A stretch of DNA of 15,846 bases from Gemmatimonadales bacterium UBA7835 (lineage in GTDB: Bacteria; Gemmatimonadota; Gemmatimonadetes; Longimicrobiales; Gaopeijiaceae), in NCBI GenBank assembly GCA_002500925.1, contig DLTN01000043.1, forward strand, positions 17,251-33,096. The letters are read 5' to 3'. Below, in pieces: positions 1 to 8,268 of the stretch. The notes below the pieces were generated by a model, which was not told the origin of the DNA, did not search any database, and saw only the letters and a list, made by a program, of their open reading frames with translations. The translations under genes and the position numbers were made by a program. Position 1 is the stretch's first letter. Each line of letters starts with the position of its first letter.

Positions 1-944
1 CCAGGGCCGGTGTAACCTGCGATCATGCCCTGAATGTTGGCCGTTGGCTCATAGGTCCGCGCACGGATCGCGTCGACCCCATCCCGACCAAGTGCGAATT
101 CCGAGATTCCCCACTCTTCTTTTAGAGCGTTCAGGTCCACGCGAGCCGCCTTGTCTGTAAGCTGCTGCTCATCGTCGGGGCCTAGCTGCCAGATTCCTTC
201 CTCCCATCCTTCAACGAGAATCTTGCGATCCCGATCAAGAATCGTATTCAATGCCCAGATAAGCTCCCATACGGGTGACTCGACGAGAGGAAAATTGAGC
301 GAGTGCACATCCATCTTGGCTCCACGTGCAATCAGTTCGACGAAAAGAACCGATTTGAGGCCTAGTGAAACGTCCGGTACCTGAGTGCCCGTCTCCATAG
401 ATCCGTCTAGGCAATGCATTCCATCGGCCTTGAGAAGCTCTTCGTTCTTCTCAGCCCATGCCGCCAAATTCGGTGAACCGATCTCCTCTTCACCTTCGAT
501 TAGAAATTTCAGACTGACGGGCACCTCTCCACGTACTTGAAGAAATGCCTTTGCCGCTTTGTTGAAGGCGAGCACGCCAGATTTATTATCGGTCGATCCG
601 CGGCCATACATGACACCGTCGACGATCTCTCCCGACCATGGGCCGCCGTGGGTCCACTCGTCGAGTGGCTCGGGTGGCTGCACGTCGTAGTGTGAGTAAC
701 ACAAAATCGTCTTGGATGGTTTCCTTGCTTCAAGGTGACCGAAAACGACCGGCGGCCCCTCCTCAAGTTCGTGAAACTCTGCCGGCAGACCATCCTCGTG
801 CATCATCTCACGCACAAGGGCAGCGCATTCTCGTAACCCAACATTCTGTGCGGAAATTGAAGGTTGCTGCACGAACCTCTGCAGGTCGCGGACACATTCA
901 TCTGCGTTGGCGTCGATCCAGTCGTATACGTCCTGCATACTCAT
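1..944 (-). CDS. M20-family metallopeptidase (dipeptidase-like), 3' end cut by window edge
   Basis: Zinc-dependent exopeptidase or amidohydrolase of the M20/M25/M40 superfamily, expected to cleave dipeptides or N-acyl amino acids in the cytoplasm. About 314 residues are visible; the C-terminal part lies beyond the left edge. Family signatures are clear: SHYDVQP with metal ligand H85 and D87, YGRGSTDNKSG with bridging D119, EGEEEIGS with the catalytic/ligand Glu pair E153-E154, and NIQGMIAGYTGPG at the edge, which leads into the part of the family that carries the last His ligand (not visible). The ATG at 944 is preferred because AAGGAG lies 8 bases upstream; an in-frame ATG two codons later (938) is the alternative. 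The start overlaps the stop of the SDR gene by one base (TGATG), implying translational coupling. It is the last visible gene of the long minus-strand operon and could release amino acids from the imported or modified substrate. The exact substrate cannot be read from the sequence. Confidence 0.9.
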   Translation of the reverse strand, partial: MSMQDVYDWIDANADECVRDLQRFVQQPSISAQNVGLRECAALVREMMHEDGLPAEFHELEEGPPVVFGHLEARKPSKTILCYSHYDVQPPEPLDEWTHGGPWSGEIVDGVMYGRGSTDNKSGVLAFNKAAKAFLQVRGEVPVSLKFLIEGEEEIGSPNLAAWAEKNEELLKADGMHCLDGSMETGTQVPDVSLGLKSVLFVELIARGAKMDVHSLNFPLVESPVWELIWALNTILDRDRKILVEGWEEGIWQLGPDDEQQLTDKAARVDLNALKEEWGISEFALGRDGVDAIRARTYEPTANIQGMIAGYTGP

Positions 945-1663
945 CAAACCTGCTCCTTGGATAACTCCCATGCACTCAACCGCTGACCGGAGAGCTCCAT
1001 GGGACGTGTTGCGAGATAAGAGAACGCGGGCGCGAGCTCAATTGGGTCGACCCACTTCTCTCGTAATTCCGGCGGATATGTCGTTTCAGACATAGGAGTT
1101 CTCATGTACATACCTGGGGTGACCGTCACGGAAAGGATTCCATGCGCCTCTCCTTCCATGGCCAAGCACTTAGAGAAACCCTCGAGGGCATGCTTAGAGG
1201 CGCAATACGCCGTCTCGCTATCGAAACCTTCAATCCCGGAACGAGATGACACGAAGATCATTGCACCACCTCGGTCCTGCATGATGGGCCATACCGCCTT
1301 AGTGAGCTGAAACCCGGCCTGAATCCCCACGTTCATGGTCGCTTGAAAGGATACTAGACTTACGTCTTCGAGAGGCTCCACGCGAAGAATCGCCGCGTTA
1401 TGAACGACCGTATCTACCGGACCAGTTACTACTTGATCTATCGCATGCTGCGTGGCTATTGAGTCACTCAAGTCCACAACCGCTGCTACGGCACCAGGAC
1501 ACCTCAGCCTTACTTCGGCTAACCTCGCCTCGTTACGATCCATCAGGATGAGCTTGGCACCCTGGTCGTGGAGATGTCGGGCGACCGCAGCGCCAAGACC
1601 TTGGGCCGCACCTGTTACGATGATCGTTTGTCCCTCGATCGGGACTGAGCTCTTAGCCTGCAT
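944..1663 (-). CDS. Classical SDR-family NAD-dependent oxidoreductase
   Basis: A 239-residue short-chain dehydrogenase/reductase, the usual length for a classical SDR. It would oxidise an alcohol or reduce a carbonyl with NAD(H). The Rossmann motif TGAAQGLG is at residues 17-24, NAA at 89-91, and the catalytic tetrad is N111, S140, Y153 and K157 (YCASK). The acidic residue D42 at the end of the second strand (LILMDRN) suggests NAD rather than NADP. The C-terminal part (PGMYMRTPM) is typical of the substrate loop. It overlaps the upstream Gfo/Idh/MocA gene by 11 bases and the downstream M20 gene by 1 base, so all three should be made together. Its closest functional partner is probably the Gfo/Idh enzyme, as these two families often act in sequence on sugar-like substrates. 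The substrate is unknown. Confidence 0.92.
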   Translation of the reverse strand: MQAKSSVPIEGQTIIVTGAAQGLGAAVARHLHDQGAKLILMDRNEARLAEVRLRCPGAVAAVVDLSDSIATQHAIDQVVTGPVDTVVHNAAILRVEPLEDVSLVSFQATMNVGIQAGFQLTKAVWPIMQDRGGAMIFVSSRSGIEGFDSETAYCASKHALEGFSKCLAMEGEAHGILSVTVTPGMYMRTPMSETTYPPELREKWVDPIELAPAFSYLATRPMELSGQRLSAWELSKEQV

Positions 1664-2735
1664 CTATAAGATCCGACGGCCTAACCCATCGACGCTCCTG
1701 CTCAGAAATCTTGACTGCATCGAGAACTAGCTGATTGGCTAATCCATCAGCAAAGGTTGCACCTCGCTGCAGCGCACGACCCTCAGTAATGGCATTACAG
1801 AGCTCCTGCATGAGCGCTACCACTGACACATTCCATATTCCTTGGTTGACTTCAGCCAGAGCCATATTGGGATCAGCGACAGTAATCTCCTCGAAGTCTC
1901 TACCTGCTCGAGCGAAAAACAGTCGCTCGTCCCTGTTGTGCAGTGTTAGGGTACCTTCAGAGCCGAAGATCCTTGTTTCATTGCCCATGTCGTGCGACGC
2001 GACACCCGACATGAACACCTGAGCAACAGCTCCTGATTCCATCTGTGCCGTGAAATAAGACACGTCATCTGCGGTCGCCTTCCACGGCTCACCACTGTCA
2101 CGGCCAACTCGGTCGGGTACCATGACAGTAGCAGCTCCACTTAGCCACTCAACCTCCCCTAGCCACCACCGGAGGAGATCGACCTGGTGGCTTCCGTTGG
2201 CCCCTAGCCTGCCTCCTCCTTTCTCAGCTAGGCTCCACCAATCACCCTCGGGTCGGCTGGCCGGGTCACGCCAGCTCGAGCCAACATTTGTAATATCTAC
2301 ATGCCGGATCTCGCCAAGCGAACCGTCAGCAATCAGTTCGGCAATCCTCATCCTATTTGGATTGAAGCGCAGTTCATGATCGATCATATGGATACGCCCT
2401 GCGGACTCTGCTGCCTCCAGCATTTGAGCGGCTTCCAATGCATCCATCGCAGTCGGCTTATCGCAGAGGACGTGTGCCCCACACTCGAGTGCTGCAAGCG
2501 TCTGCGGCGCATGAAGAAAGGTTGGTGTCGCAATACATACCAAATCAAGGTCGTGTGCTCCTAACATCTCCTCCCAATCGTCATAAGCATCAGGAACACC
2601 AAATTGAGAGGCCGCAGCCCGTGCGCTCTCCATGCGCGCAGAGGCAATCGCCACGACTTCGGCCTCCGGCACGTTACGCAGTGCTGGCAGAAAAGCCGCC
2701 TTCGCAAAGCTCGCTCCGATAATTCCGACCTTCAT
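1653..2735 (-). CDS. Gfo/Idh/MocA-family oxidoreductase (first copy)
   Basis: A 360-residue NAD(P)-dependent oxidoreductase of the Gfo/Idh/MocA family, which oxidises or epimerises hydroxyl groups on sugars, inositols and related compounds. The N-terminal nucleotide-binding fold begins KVGIIGASFAK, a variant of GxGxxG. The family lysine motif appears as DKP (92-94) in place of the common EKP. The C-terminal substrate domain has GANGSHQVDLLRWW, with the probable catalytic H183 and D186. The GGG-x-LGANGSH layout (173-183) matches the family GG-x-L-x-x-x-G-x-H pattern. The ATG at 2735 has only a weak ribosome site (GGTAG) but fixes the complete Rossmann strand. It lies 60 bases downstream of the DppC-like permease and overlaps the following SDR gene by 11 bases. 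A second, divergent member of the same family lies upstream of the transporter, so the two probably act on different positions or intermediates. Confidence 0.9.
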   Translation of the reverse strand: MKVGIIGASFAKAAFLPALRNVPEAEVVAIASARMESARAAASQFGVPDAYDDWEEMLGAHDLDLVCIATPTFLHAPQTLAALECGAHVLCDKPTAMDALEAAQMLEAAESAGRIHMIDHELRFNPNRMRIAELIADGSLGEIRHVDITNVGSSWRDPASRPEGDWWSLAEKGGGRLGANGSHQVDLLRWWLGEVEWLSGAATVMVPDRVGRDSGEPWKATADDVSYFTAQMESGAVAQVFMSGVASHDMGNETRIFGSEGTLTLHNRDERLFFARAGRDFEEITVADPNMALAEVNQGIWNVSVVALMQELCNAITEGRALQRGATFADGLANQLVLDAVKISEQERRWVRPSDLIDAG

Positions 2736-2795
2736 GCGTTATCTACCAGTTTACGTTTGGATAAGTATTTAGCTCAGCTGAATTCCGGGAGCAGG

Positions 2796-3713
2796 TCAAG
2801 TTCGCTCGCGTAACCGCGGGTCCAAGAAATCGCGTAGCCAGTCACCGAGAATGTTGAAACTCAAGACAGTCAGCATGATCGCCAAACCAGGGAATATCGC
2901 CAACCACCATTTGTTAGCGACCAAGGTGTCCCGGCTCTCAGCGAGCATACTGCCCCAAGTCGGCACGTCCGGAGGCACGCCAAGCCCTAGGAAAGAGAGC
3001 GCAGCCTCCGAGAGAATCACGCTCGCTACATTGAAGGAAGCGATCACTGTTAACGGCGCCAGTATGTTCGGCAGGATCGTACGAAAAATTATCGAAAGCG
3101 TGCTGTCCCCCATTGCTCTTGCCGCTTCAACAAACTCCTTCTCGCGCAATGAAAGGGTGTCTGCTCTCACAATCCGGGCGTACGTGACCCACTGCCCAAT
3201 ACCGAGAACAAGAATAAGGTTCCAGACTCCGGACCCTAGGACTACAAGGAACATTATTGCGAGGAGGATGAACGGGAATGCGAGCTGGATGTCACCCAGA
3301 CGCATGATCGCATCGTCAAGCCATCCACCAAAGTAGCCTGAAAGCAAGCCTGCAGTGATCCCGATCGAGCCACCTACCGCTATCGCTGCAAAGCCAACTG
3401 TGAGCGATACTCTGGCACCGTAGAGAAGACGCGAAAAAACATCACGACCCAGAGCATCCGACCCAAGGAGGAACAAACCTCCGTCTGGGCCAACCGACAT
3501 CGGATCAGCCAAGCGAAGCATCAGGTTTTGGCGATTCGGATCAAAGGGAGCCAGCAGTCCACCCAACGTGGCGGCAATCGCGGCAACAAGCAGGAATAGC
3601 ACTGCAAAGACGGGCCAGCGGGCGGCAATCATAACTCGACGGGCACGCCTCATTTCCGCTCGGAAACCATTCCCACTCTGAGGAGCCTCCGCGTTAATCT
3701 GCACCTCAGTCAT
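2796..3713 (-). CDS. Dpp/Opp-type ABC transporter permease, DppC-like
   Basis: Inner-membrane permease of 305 residues belonging to the peptide/nickel/opine (Dpp/Opp) ABC importer family. After a short cytoplasmic N-terminus the first membrane helix is at about residues 35-55. LGSDALGRDVFSR (83-95) is the hallmark that follows it in DppC/OppC proteins, and several further hydrophobic helices follow. The cytoplasmic EAA loop that docks the ATPase reads EAARAMGDSTLSIIFR, starting at residue 196, then LPN. The C-terminal LGDWLRDFLDPRLR is also typical. The start is firm: AGGAGG lies 6 bases before the ATG, inside the end of the DppB-like gene, and the two genes overlap by 4 bases (ATGA). It should pair with the DppB-like protein and the adjacent binding lipoprotein. 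No ATP-binding subunit is encoded in the window. Confidence 0.95.
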   Translation of the reverse strand: MTEVQINAEAPQSGNGFRAEMRRARRVMIAARWPVFAVLFLLVAAIAATLGGLLAPFDPNRQNLMLRLADPMSVGPDGGLFLLGSDALGRDVFSRLLYGARVSLTVGFAAIAVGGSIGITAGLLSGYFGGWLDDAIMRLGDIQLAFPFILLAIMFLVVLGSGVWNLILVLGIGQWVTYARIVRADTLSLREKEFVEAARAMGDSTLSIIFRTILPNILAPLTVIASFNVASVILSEAALSFLGLGVPPDVPTWGSMLAESRDTLVANKWWLAIFPGLAIMLTVLSFNILGDWLRDFLDPRLRERT

Positions 3714-4699
3714 CCACGACCTCCTGCCAGCTTAACTCGTGGATCTAGCCGCACGTAAATGAGATCGACCAAGAGATTAAGGAGAATGAAGATACTGGCC
3801 AGCAGGATTACACCCGCCTGAACCAAGGGGATATCTCTCTGATTGATCGCCGCAAAGAGAAGGCGACCGATCCCCGGATAGCTAAAGACAGTCTCTACAA
3901 CGACAACACCGCCGAGGAGAAAGCCGAACTCTAGCCCAATGATTGTAACGACGGGTAACCACGCATTACGCAATGCGTGGGACACCAGCACTCTTAGTTC
4001 CGGAATACCTTTCGATCGCGCGGTTCGCACATAGTCTTGCTCTAGCACCTCCAGCAGAGAAGAGCGCACAAGCCGGGTATTTCTAGCCAGTGAGTACGTT
4101 CCAACGGCAATCCCCGGCAATACGAGGTGATAGATCGTACGCGGAAGATTCGAAAACGCTGTGCCGAAATCACCAGCGATCAAAGGAGTCAGAAACGGAA
4201 CGTGTCCTGAAATCGGGAATAGTCGTATATACAAGCCGAAAAACAGGATCATCATGATCCCCATCCAAAAACTGGGGATCGACTGGCCGAGCATCGATAC
4301 CGTTGTGATCGAGCCATCCCACGCCGTGCCTCGATTGATCGCCGCCAAAACTCCAAGCGGGATGGCGAGCAGAAGTGCGAGCAACATGGCAAAAAACGTC
4401 AGTTCAATCGTTGCGGGCAGAGCCTCCAGAACGATCTCCATCGCCGGCTGACGATACGATAGTGACTGCCCAAAATCTCCACGGGTCAAATCGGCCACAA
4501 AGCTGAGGTACTGCTCATGAAGCGGCCGATCGAAACCGAGCGCGATCCGTGTCGCTTCAATCTCCTCGGCGGATGCTCTCTCGCTGACGAAGAGATACGT
4601 CGGATCTCCACCTGCCTGGAGCGCCAAAAAACTTACGAGCGTCACACCGATGACGACGATGATGCTCTGAAGCAGCCTTCGAACTATGTAGGCGCCCAT
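3710..4699 (-). CDS. Dpp/Opp-type ABC transporter permease, DppB-like
   Basis: Inner-membrane permease of 329 residues, the usual length of DppB/OppB. It opens with the standard first helix (YIVRRLLQSIIVVIGV) and then the periplasmic segment with LGFDRPLHEQYLSF (54-67) and GDFGQSLSYRQP (74-85), both characteristic. Helices follow at about 98-120 and 140-160, and the EAA-type cytoplasmic loop is DYVRTARSKG (222-231). The C-terminus ends with YVRLDPRVKLAGG, as in most DppB proteins. The ATG at 4699 matches the family start, but there is no good Shine-Dalgarno sequence. The 68 bases upstream carry two inverted repeats that may tune permease expression relative to the binding protein. It forms the translocation pore with the DppC-like protein; substrates of the family include di- and oligopeptides, opines, nickel complexes and some glycosides. 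Confidence 0.95.
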   Translation of the reverse strand: MGAYIVRRLLQSIIVVIGVTLVSFLALQAGGDPTYLFVSERASAEEIEATRIALGFDRPLHEQYLSFVADLTRGDFGQSLSYRQPAMEIVLEALPATIELTFFAMLLALLLAIPLGVLAAINRGTAWDGSITTVSMLGQSIPSFWMGIMMILFFGLYIRLFPISGHVPFLTPLIAGDFGTAFSNLPRTIYHLVLPGIAVGTYSLARNTRLVRSSLLEVLEQDYVRTARSKGIPELRVLVSHALRNAWLPVVTIIGLEFGFLLGGVVVVETVFSYPGIGRLLFAAINQRDIPLVQAGVILLASIFILLNLLVDLIYVRLDPRVKLAGGRG

Positions 4700-4708
4700 G
4701 CTATTCTA

Positions 4709-4734
4709 GACTCGAGTCGTGCGCACCAGCGCAC
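4709..4734 (-). promoter_or_regulatory. Two adjacent inverted repeats between binding-protein and permease genes
   Basis: In the 68-base gap after the binding-protein stop, the transcript would read GTGCGC-TGGT-GCGCAC (positions 4734-4719; six perfect GC-rich base pairs, four-base loop). It is followed directly by the ten-base palindrome GACTCGAGTC (4718-4709). There is no U-run afterwards, so this is not a standard intrinsic terminator. Stem-loops at this position in ABC operons, such as between malE and malF of enteric bacteria, protect the upstream message and raise binding-protein levels over permease. That role is inferred here. Confidence 0.45.
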
Positions 4735-4767
4735 TTGGATCAGATTGGACTCCGAACGTACTCTCCC

Positions 4768-6324
4768 TCACCGTAGCGTTGCCTCGAAAACCTCGATGTA
4801 TTCGTCCCTGCGAGCGGTCCACTGGATACGATTCGACACCCCGTAAAAATCCGGTTGGAAATACATGTGCAACCAAGGACCATCATCATAAAACACCTCA
4901 AGCATCTCATTGATAATTGCTCGCTGTTCGTCTTGATCGTCCGTATTAACCAGATCTGGCCACCGATCGAACCATCTTGGATCGCTCCAGTGCGTGTAGT
5001 TCGTCCCCGAACCAACCTGCGCGATATCGGTCATATCGTAGATGGGGCTCCACAAGCCACCACCCGTGCCGAGGAAAAAGAGCGGACCCATGCTCCGCTC
5101 CCGCAGAAGCGGTGTATAGACCGAAGCCCATTCCATAAGCTCAAGCTCAATGTCCAGGCCTACGTCTTCTAGGTACTGCGCAATAGCGAGCACCACATTC
5201 ACATCATTGACGTACCGACCTTGCCCTGCCTGCATCCGAATAGCGAAGCGAGTTCCTTCATCATCTCGTGGCCAACCCGCCTCATCCAGTAGACGCTCCG
5301 CCAACTGGGGATCGTAAGAGTAAGGGGTGAGATCAGGGTTCGCATTCTGGATATTCACCAGACCTGTTGCACGCTCGCACTCAACTCCGAGAAGCTGAAG
5401 GCAGATGGTCGAGACATCTACAGCGTACTGGAGCGCTCGCCGAACATCCGGGTCTTGAATGGCATCACCGCCCGGCAGCGCAGCGTGTTCTTCGGAGAGA
5501 TTGTAGCCGAGATACATGCGCCGAGTCCCCGATACTATCTGGACTTCAGCGCGACCAGATTCATTGATTGCGTCTACTTGCTCCGGAACAACATTGGTAA
5601 TTATGTCGGCATTTCCGGCAATCAGCTCAGCGGTCCTCGTCGAAGCTTCCGGAATGATGCGCCACACAATCCTCTCGAAGTTTGCCGGCTCCCTTACCTT
5701 TTCGAGTACTACTTCAGAGCCACGGGTCCATGAGGCAAGCTTGTAAGGACCAGATCCAATCGGGCTTGTTGCTGCCTCATCCAGACTCATCTGCTCGTAA
5801 GAATCTTTACAGTGAACGTTAATTTCAGTGATTAAGCCAAACGCGATCGGATTCTTCCGCTCGATGTTTATCTGCACACGCAATTCGTCTAGCGCCTCAG
5901 CGTTCTGGAAACCAATCGAGGTGAAGACGAAACCTGGAGCGTTACCAGTGAACCGATTAACCGGGTCAGCAATCCGATTGAACGTGTAAGCCACGTCCTC
6001 GGCGGTTAGGGACTCACCATCGTGACAGGTAAGACCCTCATTGAGCGTGTATATGTAGCCAGTGCCATCCTCAGTGACATCCAGCGTATGCGCGAGCTCC
6101 GGAATGTGCTCTCCCTCCGGTCCAAGCGCGAAGAGCGAACTGAAGATGTGACGAGCAATATTTGAATTGTCACGACTTGAGATCATCCCCGGCTCGAACG
6201 TCGTGATATCGGCGCTGAGGCCCACGACAATCGTGTCGTCTGACTGTTCGACACAGCCGATCAGCAATACAGCACAGAGACAGCCCGCAGCGATCGTCCT
6301 AATCAAAGACCCGTGGCTCTTCAT
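4768..6324 (-). CDS. Dpp/Opp-type ABC transporter substrate-binding lipoprotein (SBP_bac_5)
   Basis: Extracytoplasmic solute-binding protein of family 5 (peptide/nickel/opine type), about 518 residues with the start used here. The first 24 residues form a lipoprotein signal: basic K2 and R9, a hydrophobic core, and the lipobox LIGC with C24 as the acylated cysteine. The family pattern follows: DITTFEPGM near the mature N-terminus, LTAEDVAYTFNRI, SPIGSGPYKLASW and DVRRALQYAVDV. An ATG eight codons upstream (6348) is open, but it has no ribosome site and would put acidic residues before the signal. The ATG at 6324 has TGAGGA about 10 bases upstream, sharing the stop codon of the preceding gene 13 bases away. 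It delivers ligand to the DppB/DppC-like pair. The ligand could be a peptide, opine or glycoside; its neighbours favour a nitrogen-rich compound, but the sequence does not decide this. Confidence 0.93.
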   Translation of the reverse strand: MKSHGSLIRTIAAGCLCAVLLIGCVEQSDDTIVVGLSADITTFEPGMISSRDNSNIARHIFSSLFALGPEGEHIPELAHTLDVTEDGTGYIYTLNEGLTCHDGESLTAEDVAYTFNRIADPVNRFTGNAPGFVFTSIGFQNAEALDELRVQINIERKNPIAFGLITEINVHCKDSYEQMSLDEAATSPIGSGPYKLASWTRGSEVVLEKVREPANFERIVWRIIPEASTRTAELIAGNADIITNVVPEQVDAINESGRAEVQIVSGTRRMYLGYNLSEEHAALPGGDAIQDPDVRRALQYAVDVSTICLQLLGVECERATGLVNIQNANPDLTPYSYDPQLAERLLDEAGWPRDDEGTRFAIRMQAGQGRYVNDVNVVLAIAQYLEDVGLDIELELMEWASVYTPLLRERSMGPLFFLGTGGGLWSPIYDMTDIAQVGSGTNYTHWSDPRWFDRWPDLVNTDDQDEQRAIINEMLEVFYDDGPWLHMYFQPDFYGVSNRIQWTARRDEYIEVFEATLR

Positions 6325-6337
6325 GGGAAATTCATCC

Positions 6338-7351
6338 TCACAGTTCATGTAAACTGACAGTTGCTCCGCGTGCAGAGGCCTGAATACAAGCCTCCACCAT
6401 GCGAAGGGATTTCAGGTGATCGGCACCGGTACACGGTAACGCTGTCCCGTAACGGAAATGACCGACAAAATCTTCCAAGAAACCCCACACATCATCGAAC
6501 CAAGGCTCCTCATCCCGCAAATCGACAGGCGAAAGTTCCACGTCTTCACGCATAGCAAAAGCAAGGTCACCAAACATCTCGCTCTGCAAAGCAATTCCAT
6601 GACGGCACTCCGTCCGCCATTCAAAACCCATTTGCTTCCAGTTACCAGCCCAAGTTCCCTGGTACGTAACCTCAATACCACCCTCGAACGAAATCAGGGC
6701 AGCGACGTTGGCGTCACCCTCGTACATGGACCAAGAAGGATTGAAGGTTCGCGCTGATATGCTCACAGGTTCCGCATCGTAAACGAATCGCATTAGGTCG
6801 AAATGATGGATCGACTGCTCCCATAGCATGGGCTGTCGCATGGTCAGTGGGTACTTATTCAAGTGCGGCTGATGTCCATCCCGCCATCGTTCGTATGTAA
6901 AGCGGCCGAATTCTGGCCGTCCCAGTCGGCTAGGTGCGAAAAGCTTCTTCAGTTCCTGCGTGACGGCGAGATACCTAAAATTCAGTCCGACCGCGAGAGG
7001 CACGCCGGCAGCTGCAGCTGCAGCTACGTGGGCCTCAGCCCCTGCCAACGTGTCCGCTAGGGGTTTTTCTGCCAGAATCGCCAGCCCCGCTCGGCATGCC
7101 GCAGCAATCTGGTCGTGTCTATCCGCAGGAGGTGTGCAGAGAAGTGCTATATCTGCATCAACCTGCTCTGTAATTTCATCCAGCGCCGCACCTACTGCGA
7201 CATCGGGTGATTCCATTAGTGCAGCCTTAAGACGGTCAGCATCATGCTCGACCATTCCCACTAGGCTGCAGTCTGGATGTTGATCCAGCACTCGACGCCA
7301 TATCCGCGAGCGTGCTCCCATACCTACCAAGATGAAGCGTAGTGGCATCAT
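6338..7351 (-). CDS. Gfo/Idh/MocA-family oxidoreductase (second copy)
   Basis: A 337-residue NAD(P)-dependent oxidoreductase, only distantly similar to the other Gfo/Idh/MocA protein in this operon. The N-terminal strand reads FILVGMGARSR, and the cofactor-domain lysine motif EKP is at 95-97. The substrate domain has WEQSIHHFDLMRF, with H182, H183 and D185 in the place of the family catalytic His and Asp. The sequence LNKYPLTMRQPMLWEQ just before it looks like a substrate-lining segment. Residues 110-115 are six alanines encoded by a (GCAGCT)3 repeat at 7008-7025. The start is strong: GGAGGAG precedes ATGATG, with a 4-base overlap with the epimerase-like gene upstream. It ends 13 bases before the binding-protein start. 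Together with the epimerase-like gene it forms an oxidoreductase pair on the upstream side of the transporter, mirroring the pair downstream. The substrate is unknown. Confidence 0.9.
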   Translation of the reverse strand: MMPLRFILVGMGARSRIWRRVLDQHPDCSLVGMVEHDADRLKAALMESPDVAVGAALDEITEQVDADIALLCTPPADRHDQIAAACRAGLAILAEKPLADTLAGAEAHVAAAAAAGVPLAVGLNFRYLAVTQELKKLFAPSRLGRPEFGRFTYERWRDGHQPHLNKYPLTMRQPMLWEQSIHHFDLMRFVYDAEPVSISARTFNPSWSMYEGDANVAALISFEGGIEVTYQGTWAGNWKQMGFEWRTECRHGIALQSEMFGDLAFAMREDVELSPVDLRDEEPWFDDVWGFLEDFVGHFRYGTALPCTGADHLKSLRMVEACIQASARGATVSLHEL

Positions 7352-8268
7352 AGGGTCTCCTCCGCCTCAATCACCGAGGAAAGGCCCGTTGCAAAGTCGG
7401 TCCACTGGAAGTCATTGAATGTCGAGAGGTCACTTGGCACCATAGGAGGCTTCACTGCAAGACTCGGGGGCTGGGTCGACACCTCCACCCTCACACTCGA
7501 ATACTCACTGGCAATCAAGCTGGCCACCTCACTGTCCCTTAATGTTTGAGGACTGCTGAGATGGACCGGAGACTGCTCAACTCGGTCCGCCGTGAGACGT
7601 TCTATCGCAGGAGCTAAGTCTTCGGTATACGTCCAGTCACGTAGGGGGTCGTCCGCACGGACCTCGAGCGAAGAACCCTTACGTGCCTCCGACATCCAGC
7701 GGGCCACCAGTGAAACCACTTGTCTAGTCGGTCTCACTACCTCACCTACACCAAACAGGTGTCCGAGTCGAACGACGTACGTTCTCGAAAGTCCCTCACT
7801 CGCCCAACTCGCAACGAGTCCCTCGGATTTCAGCTTACCCTCGGCATAGGGTGAGGAACCTGTGGGTCGGTGTTGATCCGTCAGTCCTTCAATCGCGTCA
7901 TTCGCAGAAAAAACACCGGAAGAGCTGAGAAAAACGAACGAGTCGGGCGGGGTTCGCGTCGCAAAGCCAAGAACTGCGGCAAGAGCGAGTACGTTCTGGG
8001 TAATGTAGTCCCCCCGACTCATACCCAGAGACATGGGATCTGTAGTGACCCAAGCGGCGTGGATGATCAAATCAAGTTCTTCAGGCAATCGCGTCCACTC
8101 TGTCGAACAAAGATCCACCTCGAAGCGTGTAATCCGAGGGTCTTTCGGTAAGTCCACAAAGTGGCGATCCAATGCGATCACCTCCCATCCCCTCCGCGCG
8201 AAACCCTGACAAAGGGCCTGACCCACAAAGCCGCCTGCCCCTGTTACTAGTGCCCTCGGGGTCTTCAT
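7348..8268 (-). CDS. NAD-dependent epimerase/dehydratase (extended SDR)
   Basis: A 306-residue extended short-chain dehydrogenase of the NAD-dependent epimerase/dehydratase family. The dinucleotide motif TGAGGFVG is at residues 9-16 and D34 at the end of the second strand favours NAD. HAA is at 70-72, SSSGVFS at 115-121, and the active-site YxxxK is Y141-K145. RDWTYTEDLAPAI later in the protein is the usual extended-SDR segment near the substrate site. Such enzymes act on nucleotide sugars, but catabolic members oxidise free sugar acids or lactone precursors, and in this catabolic-looking operon the second kind is more likely. The ATG at 8268 has GGAG about 8 bases upstream and overlaps the GntR gene by 4 bases; its own stop overlaps the following Gfo/Idh gene by 4. 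Exact substrate unknown. Confidence 0.9.
   Translation of the reverse strand: MKTPRALVTGAGGFVGQALCQGFARRGWEVIALDRHFVDLPKDPRITRFEVDLCSTEWTRLPEELDLIIHAAWVTTDPMSLGMSRGDYITQNVLALAAVLGFATRTPPDSFVFLSSSGVFSANDAIEGLTDQHRPTGSSPYAEGKLKSEGLVASWASEGLSRTYVVRLGHLFGVGEVVRPTRQVVSLVARWMSEARKGSSLEVRADDPLRDWTYTEDLAPAIERLTADRVEQSPVHLSSPQTLRDSEVASLIASEYSSVRVEVSTQPPSLAVKPPMVPSDLSTFNDFQWTDFATGLSSVIEAEETL

Noticed and set aside
1043..1054. Twelve-base palindrome TGGGTCGACCCA, similar in core to the candidate operator.
   Set aside because: It lies inside the SDR coding region (KWVDP codons) and has GGGTCGACCC rather than TTGTCGACAA arms; most likely a coding coincidence.
2736..2795. TTGACC and TAAATA in the gap before the first Gfo/Idh gene, considered as an internal promoter.
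   Set aside because: The spacing is about 22 bases, too long for a normal sigma-70 promoter.
2851..3336. Open plus-strand frame of 161 codons.
   Set aside because: It is antisense to the well-supported DppC-like gene, has no recognisable domain and lacks a coding context.
4246..4260. Inverted repeat GGATCAT-C-ATGATCC.
   Set aside because: It falls within codons for a membrane segment of the DppB-like permease and has no regulatory context.
7008..7025. Tandem hexamer (GCAGCT)3.
   Set aside because: It simply encodes an alanine run in the second Gfo/Idh protein; too short to treat as a repeat element.
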